The translations under genes were made by a program, and so were the position numbers. Under the pieces are notes generated by a model. That model saw only the letters and a program-made list of their open reading frames with translations, was not told the DNA's origin and ran no database searches. Shown in pieces: positions 7,411-16,166 of a stretch of DNA of 64,000 bases; position 1 is the first letter of the stretch, and every line of letters begins with the position of its first letter. Origin of the DNA: Streptomyces sp. NBC_00663. GTDB taxonomy: Bacteria; Actinomycetota; Actinomycetes; Streptomycetales; Streptomycetaceae. Location of the stretch: contig NZ_CP109027.1 in assembly GCF_036226885.1 (NCBI RefSeq), positions 6,014,001-6,078,000 on the forward strand, read 5' to 3'.

Positions 7411-8264
7411 GTTGCGTAGTCCTTCAACACGGTTTTGATCAGTTGGATGGAACGTTGAGGGCTCAGGGCCGCGGCTCGCAGGCCGTCGAAGGCCCTGGTG
7501 TACTCACGAACATGATGCTCGCCCTCCAAGTACACGGCATCGGTGATTCCGTCGCGGTACACCAGGTCCGGGTCTTCCTGGTCGGGAAAGCCGAGCATCG
7601 TGAAGGTCCCTGTAGCCGGATAGGTGCCGGCGTCGAACGGCAGAACCTGCAAGGTCACACTGGACAACTCGGCTGAATCCAGGATGCGTTCAAGCTGCTC
7701 CCGCATCAGAGCCCGATCGCCGATGACATTGCGCAGAGCGCCCTCGTTCACGATGAACCAGGCATCGGGGGCATCGGGCCCCGTCAGCATGGCCTGACGC
7801 TCCATGCGTACGCGTACGGCCTTGTCGATGTCCTCGGCCGACATGTGAGCACCCGTCGTGTGGAGCTCGCCGGTGTACGCCTCGGTCTGCATGAGGCCGG
7901 GGATCAACTCGCACTGGTACTGGCGGAGTGTGGAGGCTTCCTGCTCCAGACCGATGTAGATGTTGAACCACTCGGGGACACCGGAGCCGTGCACCTGCCA
8001 CCAGCCGCGCGTCTTGGCCTCCCGGGCCAATGACTTGAGGAACTCGCGCAGTTCGTCGGTGGTGCCGTAGAAGCGGCACAGGGCATCGATGTCCGATGGT
8101 TGGACCCGGCCGCTACCCGTCTCCATGCGGTTGACCTTGGAGCCGCTCCAATCCAGGGCCTCGCCGACGTGTGCGCAGGTCAGCGCACTCTTCTCACGGA
8201 GCTTCTTGAGCTCGATCGAGAGACGGCGACGGCGTGCCGTGGGTGATCCGGCCATCTCAACCAC
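7407..8264 (-). CDS. Scr1-type XRE-family transcriptional regulator
   Basis: 285 aa. An N-terminal HTH_XRE domain (LKKLREKSALTCAHVGEALDWSGSKVNRMETG, roughly residues 17-50) is followed by the long C-terminal domain typical of Scr1-like regulators: GWWQ...VPEWFNIYIGLEQEASTLRQYQCELIPGLMQTEAY. This architecture always accompanies a DUF397 gene, here directly downstream and overlapping. Such pairs affect development and antibiotic output in streptomycetes. An ATP-binding protein is encoded divergently, again a common trio. Confidence 0.92.
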   Translation of the reverse strand: MVEMAGSPTARRRRLSIELKKLREKSALTCAHVGEALDWSGSKVNRMETGSGRVQPSDIDALCRFYGTTDELREFLKSLAREAKTRGWWQVHGSGVPEWFNIYIGLEQEASTLRQYQCELIPGLMQTEAYTGELHTTGAHMSAEDIDKAVRVRMERQAMLTGPDAPDAWFIVNEGALRNVIGDRALMREQLERILDSAELSSVTLQVLPFDAGTYPATGTFTMLGFPDQEDPDLVYRDGITDAVYLEGEHHVREYTRAFDGLRAAALSPQRSIQLIKTVLKDYAT

Positions 8265-8361
8265 CTTTCGAATAACGGGTGTTCAGTCTCGCGCCAAGGC
8301 GTCAGCCTGCCAATCACTCGGAAGTGGGAATCTCGTCCTGCACATTGCACGCCGGGATGGG

Positions 8362-8399
8362 CTCACGTCACTCTGGTCAACAGCGCGACTCAACGTGAG
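8362..8399 (+). promoter_or_regulatory. Inverted repeat before the ATP-binding-protein gene
   Basis: CTCACGT (8362-8368) and ACGTGAG (8393-8399) form 7-bp arms with 24 bases between, in the divergent region between the XRE regulator and the ATPase gene. It may be an operator for the XRE protein; this is inference from position only. Confidence 0.35.
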
Positions 8400-8433
8400 G
8401 ATGCGTAACGCTCCGCTGATCAAAGGGGTCTTC

Positions 8434-9021
8434 GTGGCACAGGAAGCCTGCATGTCCCGGAAACCGTGGGACCTGGCCTTCACGGCCGAGCCCGAGGAGG
8501 TGGGTGCCTTGCGCCGCATCATGCGGCTCCATCTGGGGATCTGGGGACTGCACCACATCATCGACGAAGCCCAGCTCTGCATGAGCGAGTTGGTGTCCAA
8601 CGTCATCACTCACGTCGGCGTCGGCACTCCGACCACACTCGCCGTCTCCATGAACGGCACCCACCTCCGCATCGAGATTCATGACCCCGACACGCGGGCC
8701 CTCCCCACCCTCGTGGGCGCAGACGCGGGCTCGGAAACCGGCCGTGGCATGGCCCTCGTCGACGCCGTCGCCGATCGCTGGGGCGTGGTGCTTCGCGCCG
8801 ACCGAAAGGTGACCTGGTGCGAGTTGGCTACGCGGCTCACCTCGCCGAGCGGACACGTCGACGGAGCAGGCGTCACACGGGACGAGGAACTGCTGAGCCT
8901 GTACGCGGCGGTAAAGCAGCCTCGCGTTGCGAGTTCGAGCAGGTTTGGCAGGGCGGCGGCCGAAGAAGTGGTGATCGACGCCATCACGGACTTCCTTCAT
9001 TGGCTCAAGGAGCACAGGTGA
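8434..9021 (+). CDS. Anti-sigma-factor-like ATP-binding protein (HATPase_c)
   Basis: About 195 aa. A GHKL ATPase domain of the RsbW/SpoIIAB type covers roughly residues 10-140: SELVSNVITHVG is the N box, EIHDPD the G1 box and GRGMALVDAVADRWGV the G2 box. A helical tail of about 60 residues follows. Proteins of this class bind sigma factors or anti-anti-sigma partners; in Streptomyces they are abundant next to XRE/DUF397 pairs. Start choice: AAAGGGG at 8424-8429 favours GTG 8434; ATG 8401 and ATG 8452 are also possible. Confidence 0.82.
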   Translation: MAQEACMSRKPWDLAFTAEPEEVGALRRIMRLHLGIWGLHHIIDEAQLCMSELVSNVITHVGVGTPTTLAVSMNGTHLRIEIHDPDTRALPTLVGADAGSETGRGMALVDAVADRWGVVLRADRKVTWCELATRLTSPSGHVDGAGVTRDEELLSLYAAVKQPRVASSSRFGRAAAEEVVIDAITDFLHWLKEHR

Positions 9022-9097
9022 GATGTGGACGAAGTCCTGGACCGTGCGCAGGCACCCTTCGAGAGGGGGGCCTATGAGGCGAGCGGCGAAAGGAGCG

Positions 9098-9136
9098 GGG
9101 ACTGAAAGCGGAGCCGCAGCCCCTGCCTTCAGTCCC
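9098..9136. terminator. Hairpin between convergent genes
   Basis: GGGACTGAA (9098-9106) pairs perfectly with TTCAGTCCC (9128-9136) over a 21-base loop. It lies between the stop of the ATP-binding-protein gene and the stop of the DrmB-like gene, so it can serve both strands. It marks the left edge of the defence island. Confidence 0.6.
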
Positions 9137-9154
9137 GACCTCGGAAAAGGGCTC

Positions 9155-11014
9155 CTATCGACCCAATACGTCTATGAAAAAGCCCACATGGGGATCCTCG
9201 GGTGTGCCGACGAGCAGGGCGCGGTCCAGGAGGATGTTGTTGTGCTCGCAGCTCGTCTCCGGGAGCATCACACAGGCGTGGCAGGCCGCCAGGTTCGTCC
9301 CGCCGGTGCCGGAGGCCTCGGATTCGACGCAGAGCGGGTCCGAGGAACACCACTCGGCACGGCGAACGGCCGAACGGATCGTCCGGTCGAGAAGGTCCGG
9401 TTCCCCCTGGGCGACGAGCCCGCCGAGACTGCCCGCCGAGTCGCTCGTCGCGGTGTAGACGAGCACGCCTGCCATGTCGTCGGCCGCGTACAGACGCTCG
9501 CGCAGTGCGGCGGCCGGGTAGCCGGCCTCCAGACTCCATTCGTTGATCAGGACATGGGCCAACGTGTGCAGCAGCACCATGCGGGGGGTGGCGGGCGAAG
9601 GGGGAACCCGACCTGGATCCGTCGCGCGCTGCTCCAGGACCCGCTGGTGCGCCGACCGCATGCGCTCGACCCGGGCCGCCACGGACACCGCCTTCTCCCA
9701 GGCATCGAGGCGCTCCTCGTCCAGGCGGAGGAACACCCCTTCGCCGCGCACCTCCATCGCCGGGAGCCACAGTGGCGGCGTGTCCGAGAGCAGAACCTCG
9801 TGGAGTTCCGTTGCCGAGTCCGGGTCGGCGAGCCGCGTGAACGCCTTGAGGGCACGCACCTCGCGGAGCTTCTTCACCAGCATCGGTCCCGATACGCCGA
9901 GAGGACGGAGCACGCTCGGGTCGCCCAAGGGTGTCTCGCAGATGAACTGCTCCTCGCGGGAGCGCTCGCGCTCGTCGTTGCCCGCGCGGAGTCGCTCGTA
10001 CTCCTTGTTGCGCAGCGCCCGGTATCGGTGGTCGAAGGTGGGCTCGTCCTCACCGCTCGGGTCCTCTTCCCGTTCCGCGTCCAAAAGTGCCATCACCTCG
10101 TCGGCCGGGACCGGACTCTCGTCGCCGAAGAGGAACTTGAGGGCGCCCGGGACGTCCTCGCTTTTGAGTTCACGAAGTCTGGGCCAGTGCTCGGCGAGCG
10201 GATCGGCCCGTCCGTCGCTCCACGGCGGGATGGAGAGCGCCGACTTCAGCACTGGCTGCCACACGGCCGAGGAACCGCGCTGGAGCGTGCGCGGCGTCAT
10301 GGCGCAGACCTGGGCGGGGGCGGTTGTACCGAGCCACGGGCGGGTGCCGCGGCAACGCAGGCCCAGATCCTTGAGTGCGCTCTTGCGGAACGAACCTTCC
10401 ATGGAGACCTCGGGCACCCCACAGGTGCAGGACACGAGGATCGAGCGGAGCGAGGAACTGCGGCCGGAGGTGCGCATCTTGAGCGTCCCCCCGCACTGCG
10501 CAGCCGTCGTGGCGCCGCCACCCGAGGTGCGATGGACCCAGTGCCAGTACGGGAAATCGTCCAAGTGCCCGGCTTCGCAGGCGACCACGAAACGGGAGGG
10601 GACGAGGTCGGCCTCGCACGTTCCACAGACGCTCCGGCCTGCTGGCGGATTGAAGTCGCGGTGCCGACGCAGGTCGTTGCATTCGGGGCAGGAATGCATG
10701 AGAGGAAAACGCCGCACCCGGATGCCGTCCCTGCTGGTGTCCTCGGACGCGGGAGGCAGCCGGAAGTGCTGGACACCGAGGAGGCGCGCGAGTCGCTGCT
10801 CGTGGATACGGGGCGACTCGTCGCAGCTCCAGTGTTCGTCGGCTCCGTCCAGGCCGGAGACGATGAAGGATTCCTGGTCGACGGCGACCAGCGAACCGAC
10901 GCCGTATGTGGTGATCGCCTGAGCTCGACGAACCGCACCGCGCCGCGGCAGGTTACGGGCGGGTGCGGCGCTGTCCGTGCCGGTCCGGCGGCGTCGTGCG
11001 GGGGGCGGGGTCAT
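9155..11014 (-). CDS. drmB: DrmB-like DUF1998 protein of a DISARM-type system
   Basis: 619 aa, close to the usual DrmB length. It begins with a basic stretch and RRAQAITTYGVGSLVAVD, the characteristic DrmB start. A zinc-ribbon follows (SCPECNDLR, CGTCEADL, CEAGHLDDFPYWHWVH), and the C-terminal DUF1998 region carries VLINEWSLEAGYPAAALRERLY, a Ser/Gly-rich core and CHACVMLPETSCEHNN, a probable second metal site. In DISARM, DrmB works with the DrmA helicase to keep incoming DNA from establishing. ATG 11014 overlaps the drmA-like stop by 4 bp; this choice fits the N-terminal motif better than the frame start 66 bp upstream. No drmC (phospholipase-D-like) gene is present. Confidence 0.85.
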   Translation of the reverse strand: MTPPPARRRRTGTDSAAPARNLPRRGAVRRAQAITTYGVGSLVAVDQESFIVSGLDGADEHWSCDESPRIHEQRLARLLGVQHFRLPPASEDTSRDGIRVRRFPLMHSCPECNDLRRHRDFNPPAGRSVCGTCEADLVPSRFVVACEAGHLDDFPYWHWVHRTSGGGATTAAQCGGTLKMRTSGRSSSLRSILVSCTCGVPEVSMEGSFRKSALKDLGLRCRGTRPWLGTTAPAQVCAMTPRTLQRGSSAVWQPVLKSALSIPPWSDGRADPLAEHWPRLRELKSEDVPGALKFLFGDESPVPADEVMALLDAEREEDPSGEDEPTFDHRYRALRNKEYERLRAGNDERERSREEQFICETPLGDPSVLRPLGVSGPMLVKKLREVRALKAFTRLADPDSATELHEVLLSDTPPLWLPAMEVRGEGVFLRLDEERLDAWEKAVSVAARVERMRSAHQRVLEQRATDPGRVPPSPATPRMVLLHTLAHVLINEWSLEAGYPAAALRERLYAADDMAGVLVYTATSDSAGSLGGLVAQGEPDLLDRTIRSAVRRAEWCSSDPLCVESEASGTGGTNLAACHACVMLPETSCEHNNILLDRALLVGTPEDPHVGFFIDVLGR

Positions 11015-14000
11015 CGGGTTGCCTCCATGAACAGAGCGGACTCGGCGTCGACGTCGCGCAGGCTCCAGAGGGTCGGCCATGCCTCGGCGTCCTCGGATTC
11101 ATCGTCGTACGACTTCAGGAGCGAGGGGGTGCGACTACGCCTGACGGGTTCGAAGAGCAGGCCGCCGTGTGTGTCGGCCTCGTCGCGCCACCAGTCGACG
11201 AACTCGTCGAAGGCCCGGCCCACCGCGTCGACCTCCTCACGGGTGACGGCTTGGACGCGGTTCAGAAGGATGGGCCGCACCTCCTCGCTGAGGAGGTGCG
11301 CGTAGGACTCGATCCGACCCGCGGAGTCGTTGGCGCGAGCGGCCGGGACGAGGATGCGGGCCAGCGCGACGATCACCGCGTGGAGGCCACGCTCCCGGGC
11401 GCGGGCGGAGAAGGGAGTGACTGAGGTGGATTCGACCTCGCGATAGAGGGCGGAATGGAAGTGCAGGAAGTTCTCGTAGTGGGAGCGGTCGCGGGATCGG
11501 GTCGCGTTGAGCATGACGGCGACCAGCCCCGGGTGGGCGCGGCCGACGCGGCTGGTGGCCTGGATGTACTCGGCGGTGGTCTGCGGTTGGCCCATGACGG
11601 CCATCAGGCCGAGCCGGTCCACGTCGACACCGACGGCGATCATGTTGGTGGCGAGGAGGACGTCCACGGCGTCCTCGTCGGGCAGCTTCTTCTCGATGCC
11701 CTTGAGACGGGTGGGGATCTCGCTGGCGTCGATCCGGCTGGTCAGCTCCGAGGGGTTAGCCACCTTGCGGACGGGTACGCCTTCGCGTTCGGCGAGCACT
11801 TCCAGGTACGCCACCACGTCGTCGTGGACCTGGAGTTCGGCCGCGGACAGCAGCCGGAGGCTGTTGAAATAGCCGACGAGGCTCCAGTACGCGTCGCGCA
11901 CCTCGTCCTCGGTCCGGGCCTGCTTGGCCCGGTGCAGCAGGGTGGCGTACGTACGGATCAGGAGGGTGGACTGACTGGTGCCGGGGGCCAGGAGCCCGAC
12001 GTAGCGGCGGCTCGCCTTCTCCTCGCGCGGGGTCTCCACGGCGAACCAGGAGTCCCGGGAGTCCAGGCCGGCGGGCGGGAACTGGCGGACTTCACGGGCG
12101 AAGAGGCGCAGGCCCTGGTGGGCGGCGCGCCGGATGGTCGCCGTGGAGGCGATCACCTTGGGGCGGTCGGCGAGAGCGTCCACCGCCGTCTCGTACAGGC
12201 CGGTGAGGGTGCCCAAGGGGCCCGAGATCAGATGGAGTTCGTCCTGCACGATCAGCTCTGGGGGCGGGGTGGGGTCGCTCGGGTCGTCGCGGTTGAAGAG
12301 CGCGGCGGTGGCCGGACGCCAGGGCATCGAGGCGAACTTGTCGACGGTGGCGATCACCAGCGTGGGCCGGGCGTCGTACACGGCCTCGTCGATCAGATGG
12401 ACCGGCAGGCCGTCGGCGAAGGCGCAATCGGTGCCGGGGCAGCGGACGTGCATGCGCTTGGCGTCCTCGTCCACCTCGTAGGCGCGGGCGTCGAGGCGGG
12501 TGCCGCACCAGGGGCAGGCATGGAGCTGGACGGGGTTCTCGGTGGCGAGGCGCTTGTCCAGATCGCCGCGGAGCTCGGCGAGCCTCCTCGCGGCCTCCAC
12601 AAGGGTGTTGGGGGTCGCCGAGCGGCCCACCCACATGCCGATGGAGAACCCCTCGTGCCCCAATTCGGGCCTGGCACGTCGCATGTGCTCCATGGCGCAG
12701 ATCAGGATCGCGGCCCGCTCGAACTGCTGGAGCGTGAGCAGCCGGAGCGTGTAGCGCATGAGCACGGTGACACCGCCACCGCTCTCCTTCCTGCGGATGC
12801 GGCGCAGGAACGAGGTGAGGGCGATCAGACCGAGGTACGCCTCCGTCTTGCCACCACCGGTGGGGAACCAGAGCAGGTCGGAGATGCCCCGGTCTTCGTG
12901 CTCGGGGTCGTCGATGCCGGCCAGGCAGAGCAGCACGAACGCGATCTGGAAGGGACGCCAGCGACCCGCGGTCGGGTCCGGACAGCCGATTCGACCACCC
13001 TTCACCCACGCGCTACGGGCGCGCTGGTCGGCCATCGCGTGGTTGGCCAGCCGGAACGCCCGCATCAGGTCGGGCTTTGCCGCGAGGAGTTCGATGCCCT
13101 CGCGGACACGGCCGAGCGCCTCGCGGCACGCCTCCACCTGGTTCCGTGCCGGCGTCTCGTGCGGGCCGCCGGTCAGCGCCTCGGCCTCGATCTCCTTGCG
13201 GTCGATCCAGCGTTCGTATCCCAGGGCGAGTTCCCGCAGAGCGGCCAGGACCTCGGCGTCGCCCCGCTCCGCCAGGCCGAGCATGGACAGCGCCGAGCTG
13301 TCGATCTCCGGGTTGGAGTCGGTGAGCAACACCTCCACCGTGGGCACGAACTCACTGCGCACCTCGGGGACGGCGGGGACGACGGTGTCGGTCACGCCGA
13401 TCGGCGGCGGCGTCCAGTCCCACTCGGCGGCGCAGCCGTGGCCGACGGCGAAGGTGGGGGCATGGCGGTGCAGCAGACGGCTGGTCGCGACCTCGTCGTC
13501 ATGGGAGGCAGCCGGGGCGGGACGTTCGACGAACGCGGTGGAGCCGTTGGCGGCGCGGACTGTGAGGCCACACTGGAACAGGGAGAAGGCGTCCTGGAGC
13601 TCCCGCTCGCCGACGCGATGGGTGTTCACCAGGGTGACCGTGACCGTGACCGTCCCGGTTGTCGGGTTGTGGCGCCTGACGTTGACACGCAGGGCGGCAC
13701 CGCCCCCGAGCTCGACCCTCTTGTCGGGATCGGGAGTCGTCACGTCGACCGTGACGTCCGGAAGGGCCAACTGCTCGCGCCGCCAATGCTCCCGCTGGTC
13801 GGAGACGGTGCGGGCCTCGGCGCGGCGGGCCGGGATCGGCCTGCCGTCGGCGTCGGTGGGCCTGTAGACGGCGGCACATGCCGAGATCACGACCGCCTCG
13901 CTCTCGGCCGGGGCGACCGCGAAGGTGAGGCCCATCGACGAGGGTCGGCGGGATCCCGCGGCACCCAGCTCCTGAGCGGTGCCGGACTCCTCGATGTTGT

Positions 14001-14265
14001 CACGGGTCCGCTGCGGGGCGATGTCCAGACCGTCCTGCTCGTCGTCATCCGCGCGGAGCTGCTCCGCCGCCGCCGCGTTCGCCGCACGCGGATAGAGGAC
14101 GCCGGTCAGGTAGCGGTCGATCGGCGCGTCCTGCGTCAGGACCTCCTCCCGGTCTTCCGGCGTGGCGTCCGGAGCGGGGCCGAGGAGCTCGCGGCGGAGT
14201 CCCACCAGGAGCTCCTCGTCCCGGACCCGGTAGTGCTCGGCGTGCCGGCCTGCTCCCTGCGTCAT
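11011..14265 (-). CDS. drmA: DrmA-like SF2 helicase of a DISARM-type system
   Basis: 1084 aa. A helicase core with motif I PTGGGKTEAYLG near residue 467, a DEAH-variant motif II QDELHLISGPLG near 674, motif III ASTATIRRA and motif VI QATSRVGRAHPG near 905. Between motifs I and II lies a CPWC...CPGTDC zinc cluster, also typical of DrmA. The N-terminal 400 residues are a beta-rich domain with no named motif. In DISARM, DrmA and DrmB form a complex that acts on non-self DNA. Start and stop both overlap neighbours by ATGA, so UvrD-like, DrmA and DrmB proteins are translationally coupled. Assignment rests on motifs and on the adjacent DrmB. Confidence 0.85.
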   Translation of the reverse strand: MTQGAGRHAEHYRVRDEELLVGLRRELLGPAPDATPEDREEVLTQDAPIDRYLTGVLYPRAANAAAAEQLRADDDEQDGLDIAPQRTRDNIEESGTAQELGAAGSRRPSSMGLTFAVAPAESEAVVISACAAVYRPTDADGRPIPARRAEARTVSDQREHWRREQLALPDVTVDVTTPDPDKRVELGGGAALRVNVRRHNPTTGTVTVTVTLVNTHRVGERELQDAFSLFQCGLTVRAANGSTAFVERPAPAASHDDEVATSRLLHRHAPTFAVGHGCAAEWDWTPPPIGVTDTVVPAVPEVRSEFVPTVEVLLTDSNPEIDSSALSMLGLAERGDAEVLAALRELALGYERWIDRKEIEAEALTGGPHETPARNQVEACREALGRVREGIELLAAKPDLMRAFRLANHAMADQRARSAWVKGGRIGCPDPTAGRWRPFQIAFVLLCLAGIDDPEHEDRGISDLLWFPTGGGKTEAYLGLIALTSFLRRIRRKESGGGVTVLMRYTLRLLTLQQFERAAILICAMEHMRRARPELGHEGFSIGMWVGRSATPNTLVEAARRLAELRGDLDKRLATENPVQLHACPWCGTRLDARAYEVDEDAKRMHVRCPGTDCAFADGLPVHLIDEAVYDARPTLVIATVDKFASMPWRPATAALFNRDDPSDPTPPPELIVQDELHLISGPLGTLTGLYETAVDALADRPKVIASTATIRRAAHQGLRLFAREVRQFPPAGLDSRDSWFAVETPREEKASRRYVGLLAPGTSQSTLLIRTYATLLHRAKQARTEDEVRDAYWSLVGYFNSLRLLSAAELQVHDDVVAYLEVLAEREGVPVRKVANPSELTSRIDASEIPTRLKGIEKKLPDEDAVDVLLATNMIAVGVDVDRLGLMAVMGQPQTTAEYIQATSRVGRAHPGLVAVMLNATRSRDRSHYENFLHFHSALYREVESTSVTPFSARARERGLHAVIVALARILVPAARANDSAGRIESYAHLLSEEVRPILLNRVQAVTREEVDAVGRAFDEFVDWWRDEADTHGGLLFEPVRRSRTPSLLKSYDDESEDAEAWPTLWSLRDVDAESALFMEATR

Positions 14266-16166
14266 GCGCTCTGCTCCTCGTCGTTGTCAGCCCGTCGATA
14301 CTTTCCGATGCCGCCGATGCGGGGGACGATCCATACACCTCGGTCGCCGAGGCCGGCGTTGACGCCGGAGGCGGCGCTGCCCGACGCGGTCTCGAGGACG
14401 TCGACGCGCAGCCCGTGCACCTCGTCGGGCCACCACGGGTCCCATGCCTGGTTCACCTGCTGCACCTGGAACAGCCCCTCACGGAAGTGCTCCGAGGCCT
14501 CGCCGATCTCCCGCCCGTCGTGCGTCAGGGCGTACGGCGGGCTCTGGGACTCACCCTTCGGCAGATCGTGGCGTTTGCGCAGCACGACTTCGTCGCCCGG
14601 GCGGACGTGTTCCAGGAGATACGCCTGGGTCGCCATCGCATCGGTCTCGTGCCCTGGCGGGTTGTCCCGGCAGACGTCCCCCGCTTCGGCGACGATCCCG
14701 AAACGGTCCCACCCCCGCCAACCACCGATGTACCGGCGGCCGTTCCTCCTGTGGCCCACCCTCTTGACGATCGGCAGCTCGGGGGGACTCGCGTGGTAGA
14801 GGTCCTGGCGGACGCGGGTCATCGCCACGTACAGGGCGCGAACCTCGGCGGGGAGGTCCAACTTCTCCTTGTACTGCTTGCGGAGCTCGGCGATGGTCGG
14901 CGGGGTCAGGACGATCACCCGGTCGAACTCAAGGCCCTTGGCCCGGTGCACGGTGGAGACGACGATCCGCCCGGTCTCGGGATCGGCCGCCTCGTCGGGG
15001 AACCTGCCGTCGGCGACCAGGCGGCGCAGCCGCTCCAGATCGAGCACACCGCGTCCGGTCGAACGGGTCGCCCGCCGCAGCACCGTCCACAGGGCGCTTG
15101 CGTTCGGCTCGAACGGCAGAGGGATCTTCGAGAGCAAGGAGCGGAACCGGTCCTCGGTGAGGCCGGTCGCCTCGGTGCGGCGCAACAGCTCGGCCACCCA
15201 GTACGGCACGGGCCGCTCTTCGAGGGGGCGCCGCAACTGGTGCTCGACACCTTGCTCGTGGAGCAGCCCGGAGACCACCAGTGCCTGCCGGTTGTCGCGG
15301 GAGAGGATCGCGCAGGTGTCGGTGAGGTTCCGCAAGCCGTCCAGAGCGAACGGGTCGGTGAGATCGCCCGCCCCGTTCGCCGGATCCAGGAGGAGGTCGC
15401 GAAGCTCCGTGTAGAGGGTGGCCGCCTCGCCCGCGTCGCCGACCCGCTGGAGCCGGGGACCGTGTGTGAGCGCGATCCGAGCCTCGGCGGTGGTGGCCCG
15501 GAAGTTCTCGGTGAGGTGCAGCTCCACCAGGTCGTCGGGATACGAGCAGCGCAGCCAGTCGAAGAACCGGCCGGTCTCGTCGGCGCGCTCCGCGGGGTCG
15601 TCGATCTGGAAGCCGTAGACGGACTGTGCCGCGTCGCCGACGACGGTGAAGCCGCAGCTGTCCTGGTACCGGTCAAGCAGGGCCTCGACCAGTTCCCGTC
15701 GCCTGCCCAGCAGGTCCTGGACCTCGTCGATCACGACGTGAGCGGGCGGCACGGCGTCGCCCGCCTCCAGGGCCCCCTTCTCGACTGCTCCGGCGGCCGC
15801 GGTGATCCGCTCGTCGAAGCCGGCCGCATCCCACTGGCCGTCCGGGTACGCCTGGATGAGCACCCCGTACGCCCAGGCGTCGAACGTCTGGGCCCGCACA
15901 CGGCGGGCCCGCTCCCCGTGCCGCGCGATGCGCTCACGCAGCTCCCGGGCGGCGGCCCGGGAGAAGGTGAGCACGAGGATCTCTGCGGCCTCCAGCGCCT
16001 CGTCGGGGTCCTCGTGCCCGCACAGCGCGTCGAGTCGGCGCACCAACGTGTGCGTCTTTCCCGCCCCCGCCCCGGCGGTGACCAGGACACGCGCGTCCCA
16101 GGGCTGCTCGACCACCGCCCGCTGTTCCTCGGTGAGCGGAGGACTGTCGAGGTAGGCGTCGGTCAC
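14262..16166 (-). CDS. UvrD/Rep-like SF1 helicase
   Basis: 634 aa, shorter than housekeeping UvrD (about 720-1100 aa). Walker A AGAGAGKTHT at residues 31-40, Walker B VIDEVQD near 145-150, GDAAQSVYGFQ (motif III), VSTVHRAKGLEFDRVIVL (motif V) and ALYVAMTRVRQDLY (motif VI) are intact, so it should be an active 3'-5' translocase. After the helicase core the last 160 residues (from about VKRVGHRRNGRRYIGG) are unlike UvrD and may be a partner- or DNA-binding domain. It overlaps the upstream 1590-aa gene and drmA by 4 bp each. UvrD-like proteins are not part of canonical DISARM. Confidence 0.85.
   Translation of the reverse strand: MTDAYLDSPPLTEEQRAVVEQPWDARVLVTAGAGAGKTHTLVRRLDALCGHEDPDEALEAAEILVLTFSRAAARELRERIARHGERARRVRAQTFDAWAYGVLIQAYPDGQWDAAGFDERITAAAGAVEKGALEAGDAVPPAHVVIDEVQDLLGRRRELVEALLDRYQDSCGFTVVGDAAQSVYGFQIDDPAERADETGRFFDWLRCSYPDDLVELHLTENFRATTAEARIALTHGPRLQRVGDAGEAATLYTELRDLLLDPANGAGDLTDPFALDGLRNLTDTCAILSRDNRQALVVSGLLHEQGVEHQLRRPLEERPVPYWVAELLRRTEATGLTEDRFRSLLSKIPLPFEPNASALWTVLRRATRSTGRGVLDLERLRRLVADGRFPDEAADPETGRIVVSTVHRAKGLEFDRVIVLTPPTIAELRKQYKEKLDLPAEVRALYVAMTRVRQDLYHASPPELPIVKRVGHRRNGRRYIGGWRGWDRFGIVAEAGDVCRDNPPGHETDAMATQAYLLEHVRPGDEVVLRKRHDLPKGESQSPPYALTHDGREIGEASEHFREGLFQVQQVNQAWDPWWPDEVHGLRVDVLETASGSAASGVNAGLGDRGVWIVPRIGGIGKYRRADNDEEQSA

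Noticed and set aside
11455..14799. 1114-codon open frame on the plus strand opposite drmA and the UvrD-like gene
   Set aside because: It is the mirror of real genes in GC-rich DNA; composition is Gly/Val/Glu-rich with no motif, while the minus strand shows intact helicase motifs.
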